A DNA stretch of 64,000 bases from Kibdelosporangium aridum (GTDB lineage Bacteria > Actinomycetota > Actinomycetes > Mycobacteriales > Pseudonocardiaceae). Positions 7,825 through 17,800 of the stretch are shown in pieces. The stretch is taken from the NCBI RefSeq assembly GCF_900176515.1, contig NZ_FWXV01000004.1:248001-312000 (forward strand), written 5' to 3'. The notes below the pieces were generated by a model, which was not told the DNA's origin, did not search any database, and saw only the letters and a program-made list of their open reading frames with translations. Each line of letters opens with the position of its first letter. The first letter of the stretch is position 1. Position numbers and translations under genes: made by a program.

Positions 7825-9152
7825 GCGAACTTGATCTGGGATTGAAAGTTGGGGCTCGGCGCCTATTTTGGAGCATGGGCCTCAGTACGCGGCTCGATGT
7901 GGAGCTCAGAGGGTTTTCTCCACCGGCCGACACTGGGCGTCGCCGCAAGGCGCCTGAAACCTACACTGACCTTGATGTCCTTGGTATCGGAGTAACTGGA
8001 AGCTACAACCTGTCTGTGGAAATAGCGGACTGCAAAACCACTCGGCGCGACAGCACGTCGCGGGTTTTCTGGCTGAGGGGCGTCGCTGACCTTTTCGGCG
8101 CCGATCATGCGTACCTTGTGCGCGAGCACGATGTCACCGACGCCGCTCGGCAGCTTGCTACCCGGCTCGGCGTGACCGTTCTGCCAAGCCCAGACCTCGC
8201 TCGTATGCAGGATCACCATGGTCCACCTGTTCAGGATGAATCAAGCGCCTTGGCCATCTTGTTTGATCGTTCAAAGGTGGCAGACCATCTCGCGGCTTTC
8301 AATGATCTCGATCGTCGGCTAAAGCGTCTGCTTGACTACAGGCAGTTTGACTATTGGGTCTACGAGCAACATCGCAATCCAATGCAGCTCGTGGCCCACG
8401 TTGCCGGTGCGCGCTCACATCTTGACCCTCGGAATCCAATTCACGTCGCGCTCTTCCTGGATTTAAGCTGGCTATATCTTCTGAGCCTAATTCGGCTAAC
8501 AGCACATGTTCGAAGCGCCTTCTTGGGCGATCCAGACCGTGGCTTGCAGGAATATATCTTTGGAGGGCCAACTAATCTATATGAAAAACAGCAAACAGCC
8601 AGGCTTCTGCAGAGCGTAGGTCCGGAGGATGCGAAGGACCTCAACCATCTGCCGCCGTACTATAGTCAACTCCGGGAGCTTGTAGTGCGGCTACTGCGAC
8701 GCCCAGGGCAGATGCAGACAGCGCTCCGTTATGTGGAGTTGGCGACTGCATTCGCGGCGGCAAGGCAGCGAATATCCCTCATCAAAGCATTTGGGCGGGA
8801 CCAGTTTGACCCCGTGGCTGCGAAGCTGGTCGCCGATGTTTGTGGGTTCTTGGTCGCGGCTTGTAATCTTGACGGCGGCTTTCGCGCACGTGCACGTGCG
8901 TACCTTCTTGCCGAGGAACCTCCAGTTGACGCAACTGGTGGATCTGCTAGCTCTAGGCGGGATGCATCTGGAACGAAAGCTGAAGTTTCAGTGGTGCAAG
9001 ACGGCCAACTTGCTCTTGACGACTCTGAGACCCGATTCAATGGCCGACATGAAACTGGCTCCAAGCAAAATGCGATCAGAACTCCTGACGCGGCTCGGAA
9101 TGCGGCAAAACCACCTGAAGAAGGCTCCGGCGAAGAGCAACGATTGCATTAA
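7821..9152 (+). CDS. PD-(D/E)XK-like nuclease-domain protein
   Basis: The 443-residue protein carries near residues 48-75 the pattern TDLDVLGIG...VEIADCKTT: an Asp at the end of a strand, then DxK on the next strand. This fits motifs II and III of Mrr/PD-(D/E)XK nucleases, which usually show IDVxG...VECKN. An upstream helix (GLKVGARRLFWSMG) could supply the first acidic or structural motif. The central region is helical with LDLSWLYLLSLIRL. The last 80 residues are low-complexity in this frame, while another plus frame in 8900-9180 reads as well (PRNLQLTQLVDLLALGG), so a frameshift near 8900 is possible. The GTG start overlaps the previous stop by four bases. Predicted role: DNA cleavage in a two-gene defence-like module, untested. 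Confidence 0.6.
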   Translation: MSELDLGLKVGARRLFWSMGLSTRLDVELRGFSPPADTGRRRKAPETYTDLDVLGIGVTGSYNLSVEIADCKTTRRDSTSRVFWLRGVADLFGADHAYLVREHDVTDAARQLATRLGVTVLPSPDLARMQDHHGPPVQDESSALAILFDRSKVADHLAAFNDLDRRLKRLLDYRQFDYWVYEQHRNPMQLVAHVAGARSHLDPRNPIHVALFLDLSWLYLLSLIRLTAHVRSAFLGDPDRGLQEYIFGGPTNLYEKQQTARLLQSVGPEDAKDLNHLPPYYSQLRELVVRLLRRPGQMQTALRYVELATAFAAARQRISLIKAFGRDQFDPVAAKLVADVCGFLVAACNLDGGFRARARAYLLAEEPPVDATGGSASSRRDASGTKAEVSVVQDGQLALDDSETRFNGRHETGSKQNAIRTPDAARNAAKPPEEGSGEEQRLH

Positions 9153-9162
9153 GCATCTTATC

Positions 9163-10257
9163 TTAGGTGACGACTTGTAGGCTAGGGCGAACCGGCGGCG
9201 ATTGATGACGGTCGCCACTGATGGCGACTGGTGCTAGGTTGAAGACTAGATCGTTAATGTCGTGACTCTCGACAGCTAATTCCTGGCAAAGCTGTTCAAA
9301 CCCGCGGCGCCGCGACCACAGATCTGTCATGACTTGGTTCAATAGCCGGGAAGACTCTCGCTCAATACCGTCTGGCTCACCGGATCGATATCCCAACCGC
9401 GACAAGTTGACGCAGGTGGTGTGGTAGAGCCACTCGCTGAGAAGTCCAAGGTCGTGGAGTCGGTACGCAAGGGCTATCGCTGACACTCGCCACCGGCGCT
9501 TCTTGAGAAGTATTTGATCGAGAGGGGGATTGGTGGAGAAGTGTGCCCTGACGTCAGCTTCGGGCATCAGGAAGGCCGAGGCGAATGCGTCTGCCTCGCG
9601 CTCAGCGTCGACGCCCGTAGGAGTCGTTGCTTCGCTGTGTAGCACCAGGTGGCCGAGTTCGTGGGCAGCGTCGAAACGGCTTCGCTCGGCCGACTTCGCT
9701 GTGTTCAGCAGTACGTACGGTCGGTCCTCCGCGCGAAACGAGAAGGCATCAAACACGCCATCGTCTGCCTTGGCTGAGAACACAGCGATCCCATGTAGCT
9801 CAAGCAGGTGTATGAGGTTACCGAGCGGTGCCTCGCCAAGGCCCCACTTCGCTCTCACGACGGCTGCAGCCTCGGCGGCCGCACTGGTGCCGACGTACTT
9901 GTGCAGCGTTGGTACGTCCACACTCGGCACCTCGTAATGTGCATCAATCCACTGACGCAACTCGGTGGCATGGCTTGCGAGCTGCAACGCTGTGTCTCGG
10001 CTGCGCGCTGTCATCTTGCTGGGTGCACGGAAGCTGACCGCCGGTAGAGGTACCTCGTCCAACGGCGGTCGCGAGAAGTACGCGGCTGGCACCCGCAGCG
10101 TGTGTGCTAGCTGGTTCAGTGTCTGTTGTGACGGGACTTTCTTGTCGTTCTCGTAGGCGGAGATGCTCGCCTTGCTGATGCCACTGGATGTGCTGAGCGC
10201 CGCAATGGAAGTGCCCCGGCGCTTGCGTGCGGCTGTGAGCCTTGAGGGCACGAACAC
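9163..10257 (-). CDS. XRE-family HTH regulator fused to ImmA/IrrE metallopeptidase
   Basis: The 364-residue protein has an N-terminal XRE helix-turn-helix (residues 5-60, with SISAYENDKKVPSQQTLNQL) and a central ImmA/IrrE domain with the zinc site AAHELGHLVLH near 195-205, followed by EREADAFASAFLMPEADVRA. This architecture is known from phage and ICE regulators in which the peptidase cleaves a repressor under stress, and from toxin-antitoxin loci. The C-terminal 100 residues contain a basic region (KKRRWRVSAIALAYRL). It lies 21 bases downstream of the 207-residue gene and is likely co-transcribed with it. It converges on the nuclease-like module. Its repressor target is not evident in the window. 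Confidence 0.85.
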   Translation of the reverse strand: MFVPSRLTAARKRRGTSIAALSTSSGISKASISAYENDKKVPSQQTLNQLAHTLRVPAAYFSRPPLDEVPLPAVSFRAPSKMTARSRDTALQLASHATELRQWIDAHYEVPSVDVPTLHKYVGTSAAAEAAAVVRAKWGLGEAPLGNLIHLLELHGIAVFSAKADDGVFDAFSFRAEDRPYVLLNTAKSAERSRFDAAHELGHLVLHSEATTPTGVDAEREADAFASAFLMPEADVRAHFSTNPPLDQILLKKRRWRVSAIALAYRLHDLGLLSEWLYHTTCVNLSRLGYRSGEPDGIERESSRLLNQVMTDLWSRRRGFEQLCQELAVESHDINDLVFNLAPVAISGDRHQSPPVRPSLQVVT

Positions 10258-10278
10258 GGCTGCCCTCCCCAGACGAGA

Positions 10279-10902
10279 TCACTTACGAACGATGTCGAAA
10301 TCATAGTCAGGTGGTTCCTCGTTGGCATGATCAGGACCCACGGATGGGTCAAGCGTTGGGATGAGGATGCGGTCCCTCCATGAGGAGATCTGCTCGCCCT
10401 CCATGGCGTTGGGCAGACTCACCTCTGACTGAATCTGCCCGTCGATGTTGACGAAGGTGAGCAGCATCCAGGTCTCGCGTAGACTGGCCAGCTCTGGTGC
10501 CACGTCGTGGAGCGCCAACAGCGCGAGAGCGGCGTTCGACTGGACAGCCGCTTGGATAGTTCGCCCCTTCGGGTTCTTTGTCGTTGGTGCCGCGTAGTGA
10601 CGTCCGGTGGCGCCGGTACCACTCGCGACCACGACACAGTGCCGTCGATCTGGATGCACCAGGGTTGGCTGATTGTCGGGGTTGATGCGCTCCCAACCAC
10701 GGGGGATCAGGCGCTCGCTCAACCGTCGGACGTGTCTCGACCACCTGGCGTATTCGCCAGCGCCTGGAGCGTCAAGCACTGTATAAGTCGCCTGCTCGGC
10801 ATCGCCGTAGTGCAGGACTTCGTGAATCGTGGGAATGTCGAGTCCGAGTGCCTCAAGGCGACTTTCGCCAGGAGTACCCGGCCGTGCTTCATACAACATC
10901 AA
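10279..10902 (-). CDS. Hypothetical protein, partner of the XRE-ImmA/IrrE gene
   Basis: The 207-residue protein is soluble and acidic at its C-terminus (ANEEPPDYDFDIVRK). A basic stretch, RWSRHVRRLSERLIPRGWER, is followed by HPDRRHCVVVASGTGATG and later by ALALLALHDVAPELASLRET. No catalytic motif or TM segment is seen. It lies 21 bases upstream of the XRE-ImmA/IrrE gene on the same strand. A substrate or antitoxin-like partner of the peptidase is a reasonable guess from position only. The double Met start is at 10902, and no strong Shine-Dalgarno is visible. Confidence 0.55.
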   Translation of the reverse strand: MMLYEARPGTPGESRLEALGLDIPTIHEVLHYGDAEQATYTVLDAPGAGEYARWSRHVRRLSERLIPRGWERINPDNQPTLVHPDRRHCVVVASGTGATGRHYAAPTTKNPKGRTIQAAVQSNAALALLALHDVAPELASLRETWMLLTFVNIDGQIQSEVSLPNAMEGEQISSWRDRILIPTLDPSVGPDHANEEPPDYDFDIVRK

Positions 10903-11609
10903 CCCTCCAGTACATGTTCAGGTTGACGATACGCGACCTAAATCTAGGGAGTGAAACATCTACCCCGGCGTGTCGCGCTCAAGCTTGCCGACCCGCGTCT
11001 GAGGAGAATGATCTTGGTGGCAAGCTCTGTGGCTTCGCGCCATCGAGGAGCGTTGCCCCACGTTCAGCGCTGGCACGTTGTCAAACGGATGCGCCTCGCC
11101 CGTCAAGTCGACAACGGGGCTTGTGCCTTCACCACCCAGGGCATGATTCCCGTGTGGAGCTACAACGCCACGCTTCCGCCGCTGGCGGCGACACTCCGAC
11201 TCTATTTGCTGAGTACACCATGCTATGTACTGAGATTGAGCGGCGGACGAACATCCAATGGAACATCTTCACGTTGCAGATCGGTTCTGCGGACGCGATG
11301 ACTGGACTGGCTGGTGCCACCGGACCCTGGCGGTCGGCGCGCCCTCGCCAGCGTTTGTGCCGAACGTCGAGGCGCTGTGGACGATGGCGTCCTGTGCGCA
11401 TCACTCGCCGAATCCCGCGAGGAACGCCAGTGCAGCGAAGAAGAGCGCAGCATCGATGCCTTCGGCCCCTTGCGTTCTGGTACTCCAGTCAGTTGTAGAT
11501 CGTTATGCGTCTTGGGCTTGGGGAGGTGTGCAGACCTGCGACAGTCAAGTTGTGTCTGCCGCTGGCAGAATCGGGTGGCCTCGGCGTACTACCTGGGTAA
11601 GGTCAGGCG
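10903..11609. other. Region of decayed sequence without an intact gene
   Basis: No frame has a start, ribosome site and even protein-like content throughout. A short plus-strand piece at about 11200-11283 reads FAEYTMLCTEIERRTNIQWN then IFTLQIGSA, which looks like the first helix of a small membrane-effector-type protein (EYxxLRxEIxxR...). It dissolves into other frames after that. I take this as a remnant of a lost gene, at low confidence. Confidence 0.35.
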
Positions 11610-11825
11610 ATGCCCGAGCTGACGTGGCTGCACGCCGGTCATGCCCCGGCGGTCCAGGCCTTCGAGCTGGCGAACCGGGCATACTTCGCGGCCTCGGTTT
11701 GTGACCGCGGCGACGACTTCCTCGCCCAGTTCACCGACCGATACAACGTCTTGCAGGCTGAGCAGGAGGCTGGCATTTGCGCCTTCTACGTGCTCGTCGC
11801 CGAGGAAGACCCGGTACTCCTCTGA
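11610..11825 (+). pseudogene. Truncated GNAT acetyltransferase (5' part only)
   Basis: The ATG at 11610 gives 71 residues that match the N-terminal third of a GNAT N-acetyltransferase: AVQAFELANRAYFAASVCDR, then QFTDRYNVLQAEQEAGICAF and YVLVAEEDPVLL, then a TGA. GNAT enzymes need a further 100 residues, including the acetyl-CoA-binding RxxGxG/A loop, and none follow in any frame. The gene is cut about 220 bases before hsdM, which suggests that the restriction-modification cassette, or a deletion associated with it, removed the 3' half. Confidence 0.7.
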
Positions 11826-12048
11826 CCACTGCTGGCCGCGTCGTTTGTTTAAGCCGTTTGCCGTATTTCGTGGTTCTGGGGAGGGACATCGTGGTGAGTC
11901 GTCCGCACAGGAATGCGATGCCACGCGTGTGTTCAACCGGCAGGACACGCCCGGCGTGCAGATGCCGGGCACGCCCGAAATAGGGTGACCGGCAGGACAC
12001 CACGGCCTTCGGGTCGCCACCCACTGACGAGCGAGGACACCCCGACTG

Positions 12049-13623
12049 ATGGCAGTGACCCAGCAGGAGATCGAGAACCGGTTGTGGGACGCCGCCGACG
12101 AGCTGCGCGTGGCGATGCCCGAAGCGCAATACTCCTCGGTGGTCTTTCCGCTCATGTTCTGGAAGTACCTGTCGGACACATGGGAGCACCAGCACGAGCA
12201 GTTTCTGGCCGACAACGAGGGCCTGGATGACCTCTCCGCCGAGGAAGCCCACGAGATCGAGTACCGCGACTACCAGTCTTTCGAGATCCCGTTCATCTAC
12301 CCCGGCACCGTCCGGGAGCGTCGCGCCTCCTGGACGTCCATCCTCGCCACCATCACCCAGCCCGGCCTCGGCGCGCGAGTCCGGGCCTCGCTTCAGGCCA
12401 TTGAGACGGCCAATCCCGACAAGTTCTCTCGCCTGTTCGGGTCCATGACTTGGACCTCCGAAGAGGTGTTGTCAAGGGAAGTTTTGGCAGCGGTCATGCA
12501 GGCAATGAACCGCACCCCGAAGATGCACGAAGGCAACGTGTCCCACGACGTGCTCGGTGGCGCGTACGAGTACCTCTTGAAGCGGTTCTCCGACGGATCC
12601 GGCACCCGCGCCGGCCAGTTTTTCACCCCGCGCGAGGTCGTCGAACTGATCGTCGAGGTCCTGGACCCCAAGAACTTCGAGTCGGTGTACGACCCGACCT
12701 GTGGGTCGGGCGGCATGCTCATCGCCTCCGCGAACCTCCTGAAAGCCCGCGGCGGGCGTGGCTACACGCTTAAGCTGTACGGGCAGGAGGCCGTACAGGA
12801 CACCGCGGGTGTGGCACGCATGAACCTCTTCATGCACAACCTCACCCAGTTCCACGTCGAGGTTGGCGATACGCTGAAGGACCCGCGTTTCAAGAAGGCG
12901 GACGGATCCATCGCACAGTTCGATGTGATCGTCGCTAACCCGCCCTACAGCCTGAAGTGGAAGCCGTGGACCAAAGACACCCGCGCCATCGGGGGCACCG
13001 CGCCGACGAAGTCGGCCGACTGGGCGTTCGTGCAGCACATGATCGCCAGCATGGACGCGAAGAAGGGCCGCGCCGGTGTCGTCCTGCCCCACGGCGTCCT
13101 CTTCCGCGGACGCGAAGAAGAGGCGATCCGTCGGCGTGTCCTGGACGACGACCTTCTCGAGGCCGTTATCGGGCTGCCGCCCAACCTTTTTTATAACACC
13201 ACCATCCCGACCTGCGTCCTGGTTTTCCGTGCCTCCGGTACCAAGGCCCCTGAACGGCAGAATGGCGTGCTGTTCATCGACGCCTCCACACGCTTCGCTA
13301 AGGCCACCAATCGAAACATCCTCACCGACGGTGACATCGCTGACGTGGTGACCGCCTACCACTCCAGCTTCGATACCGATGGCAATCCGGTCGACCCTGA
13401 CGGCAATGGCGGCTTGGCCGCACGATTTGCTCCGCTGTCGGAGATCGTGGCGAATGGGTACGACCTCAACATCGGCAGGTATATCAAACATGCCGCTGCA
13501 GAGCAGGAAGACCTCGGCACCCTCATCGACGCCTACAACGTCGCCCGCGCCGAACGGCAGAAGGCCGAGCAGCGCATGCTCGCGGTCCTCGCGTCCGCGG
13601 GAATCGAGGGCTTCGATGAGTGA
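12049..13623 (+). CDS. hsdM: Type I restriction-modification methyltransferase subunit HsdM
   Basis: The 524-residue protein begins MAVTQQEIENRLWDAADELR with the HsdM N-terminal helical domain. It carries the SAM-binding motif YDPTCGSGGMLIASANLL near residues 222-240 and the adenine-N6 catalytic motif VIVANPPYSLKW near 293-305. With HsdS it forms the M2S methyltransferase that methylates adenine at a bipartite site, and with HsdR the full restriction complex. Length is normal. It is the first gene of an operon: its TGA overlaps the hsdS ATG (ATGAGTGA). I chose the ATG at 12049, which matches the usual HsdM N-terminus. No frameshift is seen. Confidence 0.97.
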   Translation: MAVTQQEIENRLWDAADELRVAMPEAQYSSVVFPLMFWKYLSDTWEHQHEQFLADNEGLDDLSAEEAHEIEYRDYQSFEIPFIYPGTVRERRASWTSILATITQPGLGARVRASLQAIETANPDKFSRLFGSMTWTSEEVLSREVLAAVMQAMNRTPKMHEGNVSHDVLGGAYEYLLKRFSDGSGTRAGQFFTPREVVELIVEVLDPKNFESVYDPTCGSGGMLIASANLLKARGGRGYTLKLYGQEAVQDTAGVARMNLFMHNLTQFHVEVGDTLKDPRFKKADGSIAQFDVIVANPPYSLKWKPWTKDTRAIGGTAPTKSADWAFVQHMIASMDAKKGRAGVVLPHGVLFRGREEEAIRRRVLDDDLLEAVIGLPPNLFYNTTIPTCVLVFRASGTKAPERQNGVLFIDASTRFAKATNRNILTDGDIADVVTAYHSSFDTDGNPVDPDGNGGLAARFAPLSEIVANGYDLNIGRYIKHAAAEQEDLGTLIDAYNVARAERQKAEQRMLAVLASAGIEGFDE

Positions 13624-14824
13624 GCAATCGGGGTGGCCCCAGAAGGCGCTCTGTGAAGTTGGAGAGGTGATCCGCGGTCGGCGTTTTACCAAGAACGACT
13701 ACGTGGAGTCCGGGCTCGGCTGCATACACTACGCGCAGATTCACACTGACTTTGGGGCTATCGCAAGGGACCCCCTTACATTCCTGGCCGAGGATTCCCG
13801 TGCACGAATGCGCCTTGCTCACCCCGGAGATCTGGTCATCGCTGCGACCAGTGAGAACGTGCTTGACGTTGGGAAGGCGGTCGCATGGCTGGGGGACGAC
13901 GACGTTGCGGTCCATGATGACTGCTACATCTTCCGTCACGGACTCGATCCTGCGTACGTCTCGTACTTCTTCGCGTCATCGCTGTTCCATTCGCAGAAGA
14001 TCAAGTACGTATCCGAGACGAAAGTTGTGCGGATCTCTGGCGCGAATCTGGGAATGATCCAGATTCCTGTACCCCCTACAAACGTGCAAAAGAGAATTGT
14101 CGAGGTTGTCGGCGCGGTCGACGATCAGACCACGGCACTCGATAACGAAGCAGGGGCGTTGGAGGCTGTGTATCGGGCGGCAACGTCTCTGCTCTGGTGC
14201 ACCGCGGAGGGCACCAAGGCGGAGTCCCGGTTCCTTGGCGACGTGATGCACCTCGACGTCGTACGGATTCCGATGGAAGCGGGAGCGACCTACCACCTCG
14301 CTGGAGTCCTCAACGCTGGCAAGGGCCTTGTTGACAAAGGTGCATTCGATGGGGCCGACACCGAGTACACAGCGATGAACGTCCTTCGGGAAAACCAGGT
14401 GGTTATGCGGAAGCTAACTGCTTGGGAGGGGCCGATCACCGTGGTTCCTGCTGAGTTTGACGGTTTCGTGGCGAGCAACGAGTTTCCGACCTTCACCCTT
14501 GCTGAGGACATCGCACCGGGGTGGATGAAGCACGTCTGCCGGACATCTCGCCTGTGGTCGGAGATGCAGAGCCGGGTCGTCGGGAGTGTGCAGCGCCGCA
14601 AACGCCTCAATCCCGACCAGCTCCTGTTGGTGGCTCTTCCCGTCCCGACCCGAACTGAGCAGGAGCAGATGGCGGGTGTCTTGGATGCGATCGAGAGGCA
14701 GATTGCTGTGATCCGTGCAGAGGCCTTCAGGCTCCGTCAGGCTCGGGCGCGGTTGCTGTCTGGGCTGCTCGACCGCGCCATCGACGTCGAGTTTGCCGAG
14801 CTAGGGGGTCTGAGCGATGGCTAA
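13616..14824 (+). CDS. hsdS: Type I restriction-modification specificity subunit HsdS
   Basis: The ATG at 13616 overlaps the end of hsdM, and the 402-residue product ends in a TGA that overlaps hsdR. The open frame extends upstream to 13379, but that part is a shadow of hsdM. Two target-recognition domains (about residues 10-170 and 215-345) are each followed by a helical spacer: VPPTNVQKRIVEVVGAVDDQ near 150-170 and VPTRTEQEQMAGVLDAIERQ near 345-365. The second spacer ends in RLRQARARLLSGLLDRAIDV. HsdS sets DNA specificity. The two domains are unlike each other, as expected for an asymmetric bipartite target. Recognition sequences cannot be read from the protein. Confidence 0.93.
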   Translation: MSEQSGWPQKALCEVGEVIRGRRFTKNDYVESGLGCIHYAQIHTDFGAIARDPLTFLAEDSRARMRLAHPGDLVIAATSENVLDVGKAVAWLGDDDVAVHDDCYIFRHGLDPAYVSYFFASSLFHSQKIKYVSETKVVRISGANLGMIQIPVPPTNVQKRIVEVVGAVDDQTTALDNEAGALEAVYRAATSLLWCTAEGTKAESRFLGDVMHLDVVRIPMEAGATYHLAGVLNAGKGLVDKGAFDGADTEYTAMNVLRENQVVMRKLTAWEGPITVVPAEFDGFVASNEFPTFTLAEDIAPGWMKHVCRTSRLWSEMQSRVVGSVQRRKRLNPDQLLLVALPVPTRTEQEQMAGVLDAIERQIAVIRAEAFRLRQARARLLSGLLDRAIDVEFAELGGLSDG

Positions 14825-17800
14825 GGGTATTCGGGAGCGTGAGTTCCAAAACCTGATAATTCAGTGGTCCCTCCCGATGAGCTGGGGCTACACAGCGGGC
14901 AGGTCGCTGCCGCGTGAGACGACGCAGACGGTGGTCGCCAGCCAACTGCGGGATGCCATCGTCAGGCTCAACCCTGGGGTGATCGGGGGGTTTGACGTGG
15001 ACGCCGTGGTCGAGGAGATCGTCGCCGCGGTGAACGCTGTTGAGGGGGGTCTGGTGCGGGCCAACGAGCAGGTGTTACATCTGCTTCGCGGGCGTAAGGA
15101 GTTCCGGGATGCCGATGGCGTGTGGCACGCCCTGAAAGTCATCGACTTAGAGCACCCAACCGCCAATACGCTAGTCGTGTCGGACGAGGTTGCCATCACC
15201 GTCCCCGGTAACACCTCTCGCCGGTTCGATCTCGTGTATTGGGTCAACGGCTTGCCTCTGGTCGTGTTCGAGGTGAAGTCACCGACCGCGAAGTCCGGGT
15301 GGACCGATGCCGTCCGTGAGATCAACGACGTGTACGCCACCGAGTATCCGTGGTTTTTCACTCCCAATGTCTTCGCGGTTGCCTCTGACGGGTTGAAGCT
15401 GCGGTTCGGCGCCGCCGGGGCACCGACGAACCTGTGGCAGCCGTTCCGATCCACCACCGACGACGAAAACCTGTCTGGCCAGGCCGACGTCCAGCGCTCC
15501 GTCGAGCTGCTGATGAACCCGGCCACGATCCTGGACATGCTGGCGAACTTCGCCTTGTTCGACACGTCCGGTGGTGGGGCGGACAAGAAGTACCTGCCCC
15601 GCTATCCGCAGATGGAGGCCGCGCACCTTATCCACGAGCGCGTCTTGGAGGGCGGCAAGAAGGGTCTGATCTGGCACCATCAAGGCAGCGGAAAGACGCT
15701 GCTGATGGTGTTCGCTGCCTCGCTGCTGCTGGCCGACACCCGCACCGAGTCGCCTACGATCATCCTGCTCTCGGACCGGACCCAACTCGTCCGGCAAACC
15801 TCTGGGGTGTTTACCTCAGCGATGGGGGACGCCTACTTCCACGAGCCCACCACGAGCCAGAAGCTGCGTTCCCTGCTGGCCGATGGCGTGCGCGGTGTCA
15901 TCTCTACGACAGTCCACAAGTTCGCCGACGCCGGCAAGAACCTGTCAACCCGAGACAACATCATCGTCCTCGTCGACGAGGCGCACCGCACCCAGTCTGA
16001 TAAAGCGAAGTCTCTGGCCGGGCAGATGCGCGCAGCCTTGCCGCACGCAAGGTTCTTCGGCATGACCGGCACCCCCATCCGCAACCTCGCGACCGACACC
16101 TTCGCTCTCTTCGGCGAAGAGAGCGATCCAGGAAGGGTGCTACACCGGTACTCGGTGTCCCGGTCTCTGCTTGACGAGGCGACCGTCCCGGTCATGCTGG
16201 ATCCGCGCCCGGTCGCCTTCGAGATGAACGACCAAGATTTGCAGGCCGAGTTCGATCAGTTCGCCGACGACTTTGACCTCGACGACCCGGACCGTGAGGC
16301 CTTGTCCCGCAAGTTCGGGCGCCTCACCTCGGTGTTCGCCAACCCAGACCGCATCGACACCGTCTGCCAAGACATCGTGGACCATTACCTGGCCGGTGCC
16401 TATCGCAACGGCCTCAAGGCTCAGGTCGTTGCCTACAGCCGCGAACTGGCTGTGGCGTACACGGACAAGATCAACGAGCTGCTGGCCAGCTTCGAGGCGT
16501 CACAGGTGCTCGCCGAGGTCGGGAAACATGACCGGATCACCGCCGAAGTCAACATCAGCGTCTCAGACGCCAAGGATGAAGACCCCGCCATGCGGGAGTT
16601 CAAGCTCTCGGAGGCTGAGGAGGAAGAGCAGAAGCGGCGGTTCCTCACACCAGATGACCCGCTGTGCTTCTTGGTGGTGACTGCGAAGCTGATGACTGGG
16701 TTCGACGCGCCCAACGAGGGCGTTCTCTACCTAGACAAGCCGCTCAAGGCCCACACCTTGTTCCAGACGATTACCCGTCCGAACCGCACCTGGGTGTCCC
16801 CGACCGGGTTCGTGAAGACTTCCGGCGTGATCGTGGACTACATCGGTCTGGCCGAAGAAGTCCAGCGGGCCGTGGTTGACCCCACTTCGGATGGAACCGA
16901 CAAGGATGGCGGGTTCGTCACCGACCTATCCGAGTTGGTCGCCGAGTTCCGCACTACCTTCGCTCGCATCGAAGACCTCCTCGCGGACGTGGACGGCCTG
17001 GACCTCACGGTCCACGGATACGAGTCTGTGCGAGCCATCAACGTCTTCCTGGACGCCAACCCCGGCACCGCCGAGGTGTTCACCAAGGATTACCGGCTCC
17101 TGGCCCGCTTATACCCGCTCATCAACACCGACAAGCGGGTCGCTAAATACCAGGACGGCTTCGGGCTGTTCGGGTCCGTGTACACGACCCTGTTCAAGAA
17201 GTCCTCAGACGAGGAAAGAAAGGAGCGGCTGGGCGAGTTGGGGCCGATGGTCCTGGAGATCATCAATGCCCACGTCCACTCCTTCTCCGTGGCTGCTTCT
17301 CAGGAGGAAGCTCTCGTCTTGGACGCTCGGGGCATTGCGGTCCTCAAAGAGCTGCTGGCCCTCGTCCGCCACAAACCCAACAAAGGCAGCAGCGAGGACA
17401 AGGCGACGCCGTCTGCCGCGGAGATCTTGGACCGCATCAAGGCCTCCCTCGAAGAGGGTGTCGAACCAGGGTCCGCGAAATACACCGCCCTCGCGGAGCG
17501 GATCAGGCAGCTCCGGGACCGGATCGTCCAAAACGCGCAGGACGCATTGGAGTTCTTGTCCGAAGCACTCCGGGTCGCCCGCGCCGTTGTGGATGCCGGG
17601 AAGCACCCTGACGAGGTCGTCGTCCTGGACGACGACCATGTGGGTGTTCTGTCGCGGATCATCCACGACCACGCACCGGCCGGCTTAACCATCACCGAGA
17701 GGAACCTGGCCGAGGAGATTGACCAGGTGGTCACCCGGACCCTCGCCCAGTCATGGGACAACGCCGACGCTCGTAACCGTGGCGTCCGCCGCGCCACCGC

